Source of the DNA: CAYJEJ01 sp964369315
GTDB lineage: Bacteria; Pseudomonadota; Alphaproteobacteria; UBA3830; JAIRWN01
NCBI GenBank assembly: GCA_964369315.1
Contig: CAYJEJ010000001.1
Coordinates: 62,001 to 126,000, forward strand
Reading direction: 5' to 3'
Length of the DNA stretch: 64,000 bases
The notes under the pieces were generated by a model. It was not told where the DNA came from. It searched no databases and saw nothing but the letters and a program-made list of their open reading frames with translations. This document shows positions 37,166 through 47,190 of this stretch, in pieces (position 1 is the stretch's first letter; the number at the start of each line of letters is the position of its first letter). A program made the translations under genes and the position numbers.

Positions 37166-38500
37166 TTGAACAGTAAAGACACATTTCAACGTTCGCAACG
37201 CCTTATTGACATAGCTTTAAAAAAAGGAGCCAGTGAGGTTGAGGTTTTTTGTTTAAACCGTGTGGGGTTGAACGCGAAAACTAGGATGTGTAAGAAAGAA
37301 GGGGTTGAAAGCTCGCACACCGTTGATGTCGGTTTGAGGGTGTTTTGCGATTTTTCTTGTGCTTCTGTTTCAGCTAATTCTTTTGATGATGCAGAAAATA
37401 TGGTCGATTCTGCTTTGAATATCGCAAAATCGTTACCTAAAGACGAGTTCTGTGCCCTTGAGTCAGCGAAGGGTGACCTGCCTGAGATATTAGATGATGA
37501 CTACTCTGTTCCAAAGATAGAAAATTTGTATTTGATGGCAGATGAGACTGAAAGCAGTTCTTTAGAGAACAACAAGATTGTTAACTCAGAGGGAGCAAAT
37601 GCATCTTGGTCTTTGACGGATTGTTTTTTAAGCACTAGTAAAGGTGTTCGAGGAGCTTATAGAAAACAGTTTTTTTCACTTTCGGTCATGCCAATCGCGA
37701 AAGATGGTGACAGTATGGAATATGCGTATGATTTTTCAAATGCAACAGACTTTTCAAGACTGACATCACCTAGGCAATTGGGCGTTAATGCGGCTGAGAA
37801 AGCCGTTGCCAAGCTCCATAGTAGAAAGATAAGCTCTGCAACCATGCCTGTGATGTTTGATAAGCGGGTGGCAAGCGGGATATTGCAAGATTTTTTGAAG
37901 GTAATAAATGCATCGGCGATTGCCTCGAGCTCGAGCTTTTTGCTCAACAGCTTAGGGAGGCGTATAATGCCAAAGGGCTTGAATATCACAGATGACCAAA
38001 CGATGGAACATGGACTGCGTTCAAGACCGTTTGATGCGGATGGCATGTTGACGGAGAAGATGTTTTTGGTCGAAGATGGCGTTTTAAAAAATTGGCTGTT
38101 GGACAGCTATTATGCGAAAAAATTGGGTCACCCCTTTAAATCAAACGCACATGCTAGCAGAGTGGTGGGCACTGCAATATGTCCGCCTGTGGCAGGAAAT
38201 GTTTTTATCTCATCAGGTTCAAGTTCGACGAAAGAGCTAATTGGAAGTATTAGTGATGGTTTTTATGTCACTGAAATCCTAGGTTTTGGGGCCAACCCTA
38301 TTACTGGAAATTATTCTTGTGGGGCGTGTGGCTTTAAGATTGACGGAGGGAATTTATCCTTTCCTGTTAATGAGGTTACGATAGCGGGGAACTTATTAAA
38401 CATGTTTGATGGGATGCAAGTCGGAGATGATTTGTCTTTTGATACGGGTGTCGACTCCCCAGCAGTGTTATTTGACCATATGACTGTAGCAGGAAAATAG
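37166..38500 (+). CDS. pmbA: PmbA/TldE, subunit of the TldD/TldE metalloprotease
   Basis: Cytoplasmic partner of TldD, 444 residues, of the TldD/PmbA family; together they cleave unfolded peptides in other bacteria. Blocks seen: FCDFSCASVSANSFDDAE, LGVNAAEKAV, PVMFDKRVASGIL, LRSRPFDADGM, ATGNYSCGACGF-like GNYSCGACGFKIDGG. The HExxH motif belongs to TldD and is absent here, as expected for PmbA. The start is TTG at 37166. It leads directly into the msbA-like gene. Confidence 0.92.
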   Translation: MNSKDTFQRSQRLIDIALKKGASEVEVFCLNRVGLNAKTRMCKKEGVESSHTVDVGLRVFCDFSCASVSANSFDDAENMVDSALNIAKSLPKDEFCALESAKGDLPEILDDDYSVPKIENLYLMADETESSSLENNKIVNSEGANASWSLTDCFLSTSKGVRGAYRKQFFSLSVMPIAKDGDSMEYAYDFSNATDFSRLTSPRQLGVNAAEKAVAKLHSRKISSATMPVMFDKRVASGILQDFLKVINASAIASSSSFLLNSLGRRIMPKGLNITDDQTMEHGLRSRPFDADGMLTEKMFLVEDGVLKNWLLDSYYAKKLGHPFKSNAHASRVVGTAICPPVAGNVFISSGSSSTKELIGSISDGFYVTEILGFGANPITGNYSCGACGFKIDGGNLSFPVNEVTIAGNLLNMFDGMQVGDDLSFDTGVDSPAVLFDHMTVAGK

Positions 38501-38501
38501 T

Positions 38502-40268
38502 TTGCTGATAAAAAATTATTCACCAGATAGTCGGAAAATTCTATCAAAAATTTATCTAGACCATATAAAACCTAATTTTAAAGTTTTGTTGATTGCATTA
38601 TTGGGGATGCTTATCGCTGCGGCGAGCACTGGTGCGTTAACGTTTATCATTCAGCGAGTGATTGATGATGTCATTGTGAACTTAAATTTTGACATGCTCG
38701 TCAGTATTGCAGTGATTGCGATGTTTATTTCAATAATGAAAGGGCTGGGTGATTTTATTAAAGACATCGCCTTAGCAAAGCTTGGTCAAAGCATGGTCAC
38801 CAAGTTTCAAATGAGGGGGTTTGACACTTTAATTGCCGGCGACCTTGAATTGTTTCATAAAAATAAAACAGGCGACCTTGTCTTTCACTTAACAAACGAT
38901 GTTTTGGTTTTGCGTAATATGGTGACAACGTCACTTACAAACATTGGAAAAGACCTAGCAACCCTGATCTTTTTGATTATTTTAGCGTTTTATAAAGATT
39001 GGAAATTGGCACTTGTTGGGTTTGTGGGCTTTCCTTTGATTTTGATGCCAATATTACAGATTAGCTTTAAGGTGCGTCGTTTTGCTAATAAGTCGCAAAG
39101 TGAAATGGGGGCTTGGTCAACGTTTTTAATACAATCTTTTCAGGGAATACGGCTCATCAAATCTTATAACCTCGAAAACATGGAATCCACTAGGGCACGA
39201 GACATTTTAAATAGTATTCAAGAAATCATCATAAAATCAGCGAAGACAAAAGCATTGATTCACCCAATTATGGAAACATTAATCGGAATTGCTACCGCAG
39301 GTGTGATTTTTATTGGCGGGATGTATGTCATCAGTGGAGAGCAATCTGCTGGCACATTGCTGAGTTTTGTGGGGGCTTTGTTGCTTGCATACAGACCGAT
39401 TAAAAACTTAACCCAGCTGAACAATAACGTTCAAGAAAGCCTGATATCTGCACGCAGGCTTTATAGTCTTTTAGATATTAAACCAAGTATTGTGGATGTG
39501 AAGGGGGCAAAAACCCTTTCAAGGGGAAAGGGACGGGTTTCTTTCTTGAATGTAGATTTTGATTATCCCAATGGAACCCCAGCTTTACATGACATCACAT
39601 TTGATGTGCAAAGTGGGGAAAAAATCGCAATAGTTGGTGCGAGTGGTGCGGGAAAAAGTTCCTTAATCAACCTAATTCCAAGGTTTTATGATTGTAAAAA
39701 AGGAAAAATCTTAATAGACAACGTCGATATTAGCCAAGTGACGCTGAACTCATTGCGAAACAACATTGCGTTGGTTAGTCAAGAAAATATCTTATTTAAC
39801 GACACAATATACACAAACATAGCCTATGGTCGAGAAGGCTGCTCTTTTGAGGATGTGAAAAAAGCAGCAAAAATGGCGGCTGCACTGGAGTTTGTGGAGG
39901 ATTTACCTTTTGGATTTGAAACGATGGTTGGTGAAAATGGCGTTTCATTATCTGGTGGGCAAAGGCAACGTATTGCAATTGCGAGGGCATTGATAAAAGA
40001 TGCACCGATACTTTTGCTTGATGAGGCAACAAGTGCTCTTGATAGCGAGGCTGAAAATCAGGTTCAGTCTGGCATAGCCCACTTAATGGAAGGAAGAACG
40101 ACCCTCGTGGTCGCACACAGACTGTCAACAATTGTGGACGCAGATAATATTTTGGTCTTAAATAAGGGTAGGTTGGTCGAATCGGGCAAGCATCAAGATT
40201 TAATCAAGCTGAATGGTTTTTATGCACGCTTGTATGATGCTCAAAATTTTTTAGATAAAGGTGATTAA
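38502..40268 (+). CDS. MsbA-like lipid A ABC exporter
   Basis: Fused membrane-ATPase half-transporter of 588 residues: six helices in the first 310, then an ATPase with Walker A GASGAGKSSL, signature LSGGQRQRIAIARAL and Walker B LLLDEATSALD, and switch His in VVAHRLSTI. TTG start with AGGA ahead. It precedes waaA and lpxK, so flipping of lipid A core is the probable role. Other B-family exporters cannot be excluded by sequence alone. Confidence 0.9.
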   Translation: MLIKNYSPDSRKILSKIYLDHIKPNFKVLLIALLGMLIAAASTGALTFIIQRVIDDVIVNLNFDMLVSIAVIAMFISIMKGLGDFIKDIALAKLGQSMVTKFQMRGFDTLIAGDLELFHKNKTGDLVFHLTNDVLVLRNMVTTSLTNIGKDLATLIFLIILAFYKDWKLALVGFVGFPLILMPILQISFKVRRFANKSQSEMGAWSTFLIQSFQGIRLIKSYNLENMESTRARDILNSIQEIIIKSAKTKALIHPIMETLIGIATAGVIFIGGMYVISGEQSAGTLLSFVGALLLAYRPIKNLTQLNNNVQESLISARRLYSLLDIKPSIVDVKGAKTLSRGKGRVSFLNVDFDYPNGTPALHDITFDVQSGEKIAIVGASGAGKSSLINLIPRFYDCKKGKILIDNVDISQVTLNSLRNNIALVSQENILFNDTIYTNIAYGREGCSFEDVKKAAKMAAALEFVEDLPFGFETMVGENGVSLSGGQRQRIAIARALIKDAPILLLDEATSALDSEAENQVQSGIAHLMEGRTTLVVAHRLSTIVDADNILVLNKGRLVESGKHQDLIKLNGFYARLYDAQNFLDKGD

Positions 40269-40274
40269 TCAACG

Positions 40275-41552
40275 ATGTTATTAGTGTTTTATAGCTGGCT
40301 TTCTTATGTGTTGGCTCCTCTGCTCTGGTTGTATTCGTTTTATAAGTCTAGGAAATATGATGATTGTGAAAAACGACTTAAAAACCATTGCGGGAAGGCA
40401 ACTTTATCCAGACCTGATGGAAAAATTGTTTGGATGCACGCTGCAAGCGTCGGCGAAACCCTTACGGCGATTACTCTTTTGGAGCATTTAAAGTCCTTAG
40501 ACTCTCAGCTAAAGTTTTTGATTACCACCACAACAAAAACAGCGGCGAATTTATTATTATCTAGATTTGAATTGAACCCGTTGTTGAGCTCTTGCTGTGT
40601 TCATCAATATGCACCGATAGATGTATATCCTTGGTGTAAACGGTTTATAGATTATTGGCATCCAGATGTTGCCTTGTTTTTTGAGTCGGAGCTGTGGCCA
40701 AATTTAATTAAGGTTGCCAGTGATAAATCTATTAAACTTGGTTTGATTAATGCACGTGTATCTGTCAATAGCCTAAAAAATTGGCAAAAGTTTAGTGCGA
40801 GTATATCCAAGGTTTTAGAAAAATTTTCCGTTATCATCGCACAGTCTCAATATGACGCTGACAACATTCAAAATTTTGTTAAACAAAAAGTCGGATATTA
40901 CGGCAACTTAAAACATTCAGCTGAAAAACTCCCGATTAATGAGAGCGTATTGAAATCTATGGGTGAGTTTATTAAAGATAAATTCATTTTTATTGCCGCA
41001 AGCACCCATAAAGGTGAGGAGGAAGAGATAATACGGGCTCATCGGATATTGAAACAGAGCTATGACATTTTCACCATACTTGCACCAAGGCACCCCAATA
41101 GATGCCAAGACATTGGGCTGATGTGCTTTAACGAGGGGTTTAATTATTTACGTAGGTCGCAGGTGGGCAATGCAATAAATAGTAATACAGAGGTTTATAT
41201 TGTCGATACAATAGGGGAGTTGGGCACTTTTTATTCAATGGCAGAGATTGCTTTTGTTGGCGGTTCAATTGTTAGCCATGGGGGGCATAACATCCTAGAG
41301 CCCGCAAAATTAAGTTGCTCGGTGATGCATGGTTCATATATGCATAATTTCAAAGAACTGGACGAGACTTTTAGGCGGGCAGACGCGTCTGTTGTCGTGC
41401 ACGACGGCAAAGAGCTCGCTGAAGAGGTGATTAAACAAATAGAGGATAAAAAGAAATTAAAAACTCTTCAGCAAAACGCCTTTAAGGTCGCAACCTCGCA
41501 GTATGTTATATTAGAAAAAGTCGCAAATGCAATAAAAGGAATTTTACCATGA
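40275..41552 (+). CDS. waaA: 3-deoxy-D-manno-octulosonic acid (Kdo) transferase
   Basis: Adds Kdo to lipid IVA at the inner membrane. 425 residues with an N-terminal membrane anchor and GT-B folds. WMHAASVGETLTA holds the catalytic Glu; FFESELWPNLI, NARVSVNSLKNW and the C-terminal GHNILEPAKLS are further WaaA marks. It overlaps lpxK by 4 bp. With msbA-like and lpxK it forms a lipid A block. Confidence 0.95.
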   Translation: MLLVFYSWLSYVLAPLLWLYSFYKSRKYDDCEKRLKNHCGKATLSRPDGKIVWMHAASVGETLTAITLLEHLKSLDSQLKFLITTTTKTAANLLLSRFELNPLLSSCCVHQYAPIDVYPWCKRFIDYWHPDVALFFESELWPNLIKVASDKSIKLGLINARVSVNSLKNWQKFSASISKVLEKFSVIIAQSQYDADNIQNFVKQKVGYYGNLKHSAEKLPINESVLKSMGEFIKDKFIFIAASTHKGEEEEIIRAHRILKQSYDIFTILAPRHPNRCQDIGLMCFNEGFNYLRRSQVGNAINSNTEVYIVDTIGELGTFYSMAEIAFVGGSIVSHGGHNILEPAKLSCSVMHGSYMHNFKELDETFRRADASVVVHDGKELAEEVIKQIEDKKKLKTLQQNAFKVATSQYVILEKVANAIKGILP

Positions 41553-42529
41553 GGAATCCAAAATTTTGGTACAGAAATACTGCTTACAGCAGATTAGTTA
41601 GCTTTTTTTTATATCCACTTAGCTTAATATATGGGCTAGGCAGAAAATTAGACGTGAGATTCTCGAAATCAAAAGGGACAGATATTTTAAGCATTGCAAT
41701 TGGTGGAGCAACAGTTGGTGGAGCTGGAAAAACGCCTGTTACTGCTTATATATATGACATTTTCAATAAAGAAGGATTCAAACCAATAATCATCAGCAGG
41801 GGGTATGGCGGTCAAATAGAGAATTATCTAATTGATGTGAACACTATATCTGATGTTAAAATCGTCGGAGATGAGGCTGTGATGCTTAATCGAAAAGGTT
41901 ATGACGTCATTGTCACCGATGATAAGGTGCGGGCATCGTCGTTAGCAAAAAATTTTTCAGATGTTTTATTATTAGATGACGCCATTCAGAGCACCAACAT
42001 CCATGCGAGCAAGAATATTCTCGTTGTTGATGCGGAGCAGGGCTTTGGCAATGGACGCCTACTTCCTGCAGGACCTTTGAGAGAAGATTTGGAAATATTG
42101 AAAAATCGCATACATGCCGTTGTGATTATTGGAGATGATAGAGATAATAAAATTGGAATGACCTTTGAAGGAGTGCCAATTTTTTATGCAGAAAAAGTGT
42201 TGAAATTAGACAAGCTTGATAAACAAAAAGAGCTCTTTGCTTTCTGTGGTCTTGGTTTTCCAGATAATTTTTTCAATTCATTAGAAAAAGCAGGTTGCTG
42301 TGTGAAGGAGAGGTTGACTTTTCCTGACCATTATTATTATAAAAACCTAGATATAGAAGCTATGCTTAGTTATGCCAAGAAAAAAGGACTGCAACTGGTC
42401 ACAACAGAGAAAGATATTGTGAAAATTTCACCAAAATTTCGTAGTTATATTGAAGTTGCTGAGTTGAATATAAACTTTTTATCAAATGATGATTTTATTA
42501 AATTCCTTCAAGGTTTCTTTAATAAGTGA
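41549..42529 (+). CDS. lpxK: Tetraacyldisaccharide 4'-kinase LpxK
   Basis: Phosphorylates the 4' position of the lipid A precursor. 326 residues, membrane anchor at the N-terminus, P-loop GGATVGGAGKTPVTAYI, ISRGYGG and VVDAEQGFGNGRLLPAGPLRE. LTFPDHYYY carries the DH motif. Overlaps waaA by 4 bp; the 61-bp gap to hisS holds its ribosome-binding site. Confidence 0.95.
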   Translation: MRNPKFWYRNTAYSRLVSFFLYPLSLIYGLGRKLDVRFSKSKGTDILSIAIGGATVGGAGKTPVTAYIYDIFNKEGFKPIIISRGYGGQIENYLIDVNTISDVKIVGDEAVMLNRKGYDVIVTDDKVRASSLAKNFSDVLLLDDAIQSTNIHASKNILVVDAEQGFGNGRLLPAGPLREDLEILKNRIHAVVIIGDDRDNKIGMTFEGVPIFYAEKVLKLDKLDKQKELFAFCGLGFPDNFFNSLEKAGCCVKERLTFPDHYYYKNLDIEAMLSYAKKKGLQLVTTEKDIVKISPKFRSYIEVAELNINFLSNDDFIKFLQGFFNK

Positions 42530-42590
42530 TTTACGAAAAAATAAGTTTGGTGTAGTGAATATATTTTTAGCTTTTTGAGGGAATTGTTTT

Positions 42591-43883
42591 ATGTCTATCT
42601 TATGTGATGATAAATCCAAGAATTCTAAACCAAATGTGCCAATTTTCTCCTCTGTGCGTGGGATGAAAGACCATCTGTTTGATGAATATGCGACTTATAA
42701 GCAAATAATAGATAAAATTTTTTCAGAGTGTTCTAAGTTTGGTTTTAAACCAATGAGTACTCCAATTTTGGAAAAGGTAGAGGTTTTTACCAAACAGTTG
42801 GGTGATACTAGTGACGTTGTTGGAAAGGAGATGTATATTTTCCAAGACCGAGGGGGGGAAACACTAGCCATGCGACCTGAGGGTACCGCTGCAATTGTTC
42901 GGGCATTTATTGAACATAGGTTATATGAAAAATTGCCGTTCAAAGCAATGTATAGCGGTCCAATGTTTAGGTATGAACGCCCTCAGAAAGGAAGGCTACG
43001 TCAACTACACCAAATAGGTTTGGAGTCTTTGGGAGAGTCTGACCCTTGGTCTGATGTGGAGTGTATTTCAGCTGCATATGAAAGTTTGAGAAGTATAGGA
43101 ATAGAAAAAAATATACAATTTGAAATCAATACGTTGGGTGACAGTGAAAGCAGGGTTAATTATCGAACGGCGTTAGTCGATTTTTTTAATAAACATAGAC
43201 AGGATTTATCAGAAATTAGCCAAAACAGGCTTGATACAAACCCATTGAGAATATTGGATTCAAAAGAAGCACAAGATAAAGAACTGGTACGTGATGCACC
43301 TAAGATGCTGGACTATTTAACCCAAGAGGCTGGTGATTTTTTCAATAGGGTCATTGAGGGGTTAAAGGCGATTAATGTGCCGTTTATTATTAATAATCGT
43401 TTGGTGCGAGGGTTGGACTATTATACTCACACAGTATTTGAAGTCACAACATCTGAACTTGGCTCACAAGGAACGGTTTTAGCTGGCGGTAGATATGACG
43501 GAATGGTCGCTGCCATGGGTGGGACAAAAGTTGCCGCTTTTGGTTGGGCAGCTGGCTTAGAAAGACTGTCGATGCTCTATAAACCAGATGATTTGAAAAC
43601 AAAATTGGTCTCTATTCTCACTTGTGGGGAAGAAGAGGCGTTGTGCGGGACGAAATTGGCGTTGTCTTGGCGTCGTGCAGGTCTTCAGGTTGAAGTTATT
43701 CGTGGTGGAACAAATATTGGTAAGATGTTGTCCAAGGCAGTGAAAATGCAGGCAAAATATGCCATAATAATCGGCAGCACTGAGCTAAAAAATAATACCT
43801 TAACAATGAAAAATCTTGAGCTTGGAACACAAGTCAATATGAGCCAAAACGAAATTTTAGAACTGATTATTAGAGATAATTAA
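42591..43883 (+). CDS. hisS: Histidyl-tRNA synthetase
   Basis: Charges tRNA-His. 430 residues, class II: motif 1 around RGMKDHLFDE, motif 2 FRYERPQKGRLRQLHQIG, His-A motif GLDYYTHTVFEV and motif 3 GWAAGLERLSMLY. C-terminal anticodon-binding domain from about 330. GAGGG upstream of the ATG is a good ribosome-binding site. Stop and prfA start overlap (TAATG). Confidence 0.96.
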   Translation: MSILCDDKSKNSKPNVPIFSSVRGMKDHLFDEYATYKQIIDKIFSECSKFGFKPMSTPILEKVEVFTKQLGDTSDVVGKEMYIFQDRGGETLAMRPEGTAAIVRAFIEHRLYEKLPFKAMYSGPMFRYERPQKGRLRQLHQIGLESLGESDPWSDVECISAAYESLRSIGIEKNIQFEINTLGDSESRVNYRTALVDFFNKHRQDLSEISQNRLDTNPLRILDSKEAQDKELVRDAPKMLDYLTQEAGDFFNRVIEGLKAINVPFIINNRLVRGLDYYTHTVFEVTTSELGSQGTVLAGGRYDGMVAAMGGTKVAAFGWAAGLERLSMLYKPDDLKTKLVSILTCGEEEALCGTKLALSWRRAGLQVEVIRGGTNIGKMLSKAVKMQAKYAIIIGSTELKNNTLTMKNLELGTQVNMSQNEILELIIRDN

Positions 43884-44965
43884 TGCTTAACTCCGAAAAA
43901 CTTCAGAAGATTATTGACCGTTTTGAACTAATAAAAGATACGATGTCTACAGGTGAGATTGGTGGTGAAGAGTTTGTAAAACTATCAAAAGAATTTTCTG
44001 ATTTAAACGAAAAAGTTGAGGTGATTAATGCTTTAAATAGGCATCGCTCTGAGTTAACCGAATTGAAAAAATTGGTCAGCGACCCTGAGACAGATGAAGA
44101 TATGCTTTCCATGATTAATGAAGAGATATCAAACCTTGAAATAAAAATTGTGGAAAAAGAGCACGAAGTAAAGGTCTTGCTCCTCCCAAAAAATGACTTG
44201 GACGAAAAAAACGCAATAATAGAAATCAGGGCAGGCACTGGTGGAGATGAGGCTGGTCTTTTTGCAAGTGACCTTTTTCGTATGTATCAAAAATATGCTG
44301 AAAACTGTAACTGGAAATTTGAACCAATATCTGTGAGCGAAAATGAATTAGGGAGCTTGCGTGAGGCAATTATTAGTGTTTCAGGCAGGGGTGTGTTTGC
44401 GCGGCTTAAGTTTGAGTCAGGGGTTCATAGGGTTCAGCGTGTGCCAACCACAGAATCTAGCGGACGAATTCACACATCGACGGCAACAGTTGCTGTTTTG
44501 CCTGAGGCTGAAGAGGTTGATATCAACATAGATGAAAAAGACCTGCGGGTTGATGTCATGAGGGCGTCGGGTGCTGGTGGGCAACACGTCAACACAACTG
44601 AAAGTGCCGTCAGAATTACCCACATTCCAACTGGTATAGTCGTTACTCAACAAGATGAGCGTTCTCAACATATGAATAGAGCTAAGGCTATGAAGATTTT
44701 GCGTTCTAGGGTGTATGAATGGGAACGGCAGAAAAGCGATGCTGTTCGTGCGGCAGAAAGACGAAGTCAAGTCGGCAGTGGCGACCGCTCAGAGAGGATA
44801 AGAACATATAACTTTCCTCAAGGTCGCGTAACAGACCATAGAATAAATTTGACGTTATATAAAATCGAAGAAATCATGCTAGGTGGCAAACCATTTGATG
44901 AAATGGTTGAATCCTTGATAATCAGCGAGCAGGAAAGACTCTTGGCAGAAGCGTCAGCAGAGTAA
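43883..44965 (+). CDS. prfA: Peptide chain release factor 1
   Basis: Release factor for UAA and UAG, 360 residues. Codon-recognition PxT segment reads RVPTTES (PTT in place of the commoner PAT/PVT), and the GGQ motif is in ASGAGGQHVNTTESAV. The neighbouring prmC, often next to prfA, is absent. The 3' end is convergent with lolA after 14 bp. Confidence 0.96.
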   Translation: MLNSEKLQKIIDRFELIKDTMSTGEIGGEEFVKLSKEFSDLNEKVEVINALNRHRSELTELKKLVSDPETDEDMLSMINEEISNLEIKIVEKEHEVKVLLLPKNDLDEKNAIIEIRAGTGGDEAGLFASDLFRMYQKYAENCNWKFEPISVSENELGSLREAIISVSGRGVFARLKFESGVHRVQRVPTTESSGRIHTSTATVAVLPEAEEVDINIDEKDLRVDVMRASGAGGQHVNTTESAVRITHIPTGIVVTQQDERSQHMNRAKAMKILRSRVYEWERQKSDAVRAAERRSQVGSGDRSERIRTYNFPQGRVTDHRINLTLYKIEEIMLGGKPFDEMVESLIISEQERLLAEASAE

Positions 44966-44979
44966 AGAAGAAAATAACT

Positions 44980-45570
44980 TTACCTTGATTTGAATTCGTT
45001 TGAATCTATTTTTACATTCAATTTTACGTTTTGCAATTGAACCTTTGTCAGCTCATTGTTGTTATTTATAATCCACTCGCTTAAAAAAAATGGCGATTTG
45101 TTAAACACAAGTGTTAGGCAAGTTGAACTAATATAATTGGACATAACAAGGTTTACCCAAATACGTTTTTCATCTTTTTTTATCCAATTGATTTTTGTAT
45201 CTTTGCTTAAATCAATCCTTTTACTTAATATATTGAGTATCGGTAAAGACCTTCTGTCATATCTTGATTGTTCTTGGAGTTCGCTATCCCAATAAAAAAT
45301 TTCCTTCCCGCTGGTCACGATTGTGTTTTGGTGAGGTGAAGTGTATTGAATTTTAATTTTGTTGGGTTTTTTGAGCAAAAATATTCCAGTGGCTATTTGA
45401 TTTTTACTATTGGTTTCAATAAACTGTGCGTTCATAGAATCTATTTCTTTTAAAAAGCTTTCTATTTTATATAAATATAAATTTCGCTCATCATCGCCGA
45501 CGAGCTGTGCGTTAGAGCTTAGTTTTATTAAGCATAATACTAACAAAAAGAATTTATAAAATTTCATCAT
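44980..45570 (-). CDS. lolA: Outer-membrane lipoprotein carrier LolA
   Basis: Periplasmic chaperone for lipoproteins, 196 residues with a signal peptide (FYKFFLLVLCLIKLSSNA). The LolA pattern of FIETNSKNQIATGIFLLKKP, FYWDSELQEQ and the C-terminal beta strands is recognisable. It follows radC with no gap. Confidence is lower because LolA sequences are divergent. Confidence 0.85.
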   Translation of the reverse strand: MMKFYKFFLLVLCLIKLSSNAQLVGDDERNLYLYKIESFLKEIDSMNAQFIETNSKNQIATGIFLLKKPNKIKIQYTSPHQNTIVTSGKEIFYWDSELQEQSRYDRRSLPILNILSKRIDLSKDTKINWIKKDEKRIWVNLVMSNYISSTCLTLVFNKSPFFLSEWIINNNNELTKVQLQNVKLNVKIDSNEFKSR

Positions 45571-46248
45571 CTAATCCATTAACCGAAGACGTTTTAAGGA
45601 TTTATACTGTTGCCGACCGATTATAACATGGTCATGCACTTTTAATGAGACTTGTTTTCCGAGCTCAATTAATGTTTTGGTAATTTCAATATCCCTTGCG
45701 GATGGTGTTGGGTCGCCACTGGGATGGTTATGTACAATAATCATAGCAGCTGCACCGTGTTCAAAAGCCCTTTTTAATATTTCTCTCGGGTATAGTGCTG
45801 TTACATTAATCGTGCCCTCTTGCAGAATTTCATCGGATATAAGGTAATTTTTATTATCCAAAAACAAGATTCTCACCTGTTCGATGGGTAAACAGCCCAT
45901 CGACATTTGGCAATAGTCAATTACTTTGTTGAACGAGTTCATTACATCTGTTTTTGTGATTTGTTCCTTAAATGTTCTGGTGATACATTCACGAATTAAT
46001 GCAAATAGGTGGGATGAACTTTCACCAAAGCCTGTAATCTCTTTTAAGAGCACTTTATCGGCATATAAAACGCCTCGGAGGGTTTTAAATTTTTTCAACA
46101 ACAAATTGGCAAGTGGCTTTGTGTCTTTTCTTGGTATGGAAAGGTATAAAATCATTTCCAAAATCTCATAATCTGGAATTCCTGCACCAGCACTTTTTTC
46201 AAATCTTTCCTTTAGACGTTTTCTGTGCCCAGATGCTAAATCATTCAT
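45571..46248 (-). CDS. radC: RadC-family JAMM protein (DUF2466)
   Basis: 225-residue protein with an N-terminal helix-hairpin-helix part (LKEITGFGESSSHLFALI) and a JAMM metal-binding site IIVHNHPSGDPTPSARDIEIT. Despite the name, a role in DNA repair is not established. It lies between map (6 bp upstream) and lolA, all transcribed together. Confidence 0.93.
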   Translation of the reverse strand: MNDLASGHRKRLKERFEKSAGAGIPDYEILEMILYLSIPRKDTKPLANLLLKKFKTLRGVLYADKVLLKEITGFGESSSHLFALIRECITRTFKEQITKTDVMNSFNKVIDYCQMSMGCLPIEQVRILFLDNKNYLISDEILQEGTINVTALYPREILKRAFEHGAAAMIIVHNHPSGDPTPSARDIEITKTLIELGKQVSLKVHDHVIIGRQQYKSLKRLRLMD

Positions 46249-46254
46249 AAATGC

Positions 46255-47082
46255 TTACCTTGATAAATCATATGGCGGAAAAGTAAAACCCATAGGCGAT
46301 AGGGTGAAAATCTCAACCCCACTAGCTGTCACGCCGACAGTATGTTCAAACTGTGCCGACAAACTGCCGTCTTTTGTGACAGTTGTCCAATTATCTTCTA
46401 ATGTTACGGTGTCATATTTTCCTATGTTTGCCATCGGTTCTATAGTAAACAACATTCCAGTTGTTAAAACTTGTCCTTTTTTAGGGCGACCGAAATGTAG
46501 CACAGATGGGCTCATATGAAATTCTTGCCCAATCCCGTGCCCACAAAAGTCTCGAACGACGGAATATTTCCTGCTTTCAAGGTAGGTTTGTATTGCACTT
46601 CCAATGTCGCCAAGTGTCGCTTTTGGTTTGACCGCCTGTATGCCGAGCATCATCGATTTGTAAGTTGCTAGGACTAATTTTTGTGCTTCAATACTAGGAG
46701 TGCCAACGTAAAACATTCGGCTCGTATCTGCATACCACCCATTTAAGATGACAGTGACATCGATGTTTAATATATCGCCGTCGATTAGCTTCCTTTCCGA
46801 AGGAATGCCGTGACAGACCACTTCATTGATAGAAATACATACAGACTTCGGATAGCCGTGATATCCTAATGGTGCAGGGATTGCCTTATTTGAGATGATA
46901 TAATTGTGACAAAGCTCATTTAGTTGATTGGTCGTCACACCTTCTTGTACGTGTGGGGTAATAAAGTCAAGGGTCATCGCGGCAAGCCTGCCCGCCTTAC
47001 GCATATTTTCAAAATCATCAGTCAATGGTGTGCTCTCTCTTTGGGCGGTATAAAAAAATATGTCGCCATTATAACCTAACAT
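46255..47082 (-). CDS. map: Methionine aminopeptidase type I
   Basis: Removes initiator Met from nascent proteins, 275 residues. Metal ligands appear in NIDVTVILNGWYADTSR (two Asp), CGHGIGQEFH (His), FTIEPM (Glu) and AQFEHTV (Glu). It heads the map-radC-lolA run and is divergent from the peroxiredoxin gene. Confidence 0.96.
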   Translation of the reverse strand: MLGYNGDIFFYTAQRESTPLTDDFENMRKAGRLAAMTLDFITPHVQEGVTTNQLNELCHNYIISNKAIPAPLGYHGYPKSVCISINEVVCHGIPSERKLIDGDILNIDVTVILNGWYADTSRMFYVGTPSIEAQKLVLATYKSMMLGIQAVKPKATLGDIGSAIQTYLESRKYSVVRDFCGHGIGQEFHMSPSVLHFGRPKKGQVLTTGMLFTIEPMANIGKYDTVTLEDNWTTVTKDGSLSAQFEHTVGVTASGVEIFTLSPMGFTFPPYDLSR

Positions 47083-47190
47083 TGAGTTAATTTAACCTGC
47101 TTTTATCAATATTAATTAAAAGTTTATTTTATATTGTGGTGGGATTGCGTTAATATTAAGATATTGTAGAGAATAAATAGGACGGTTCTT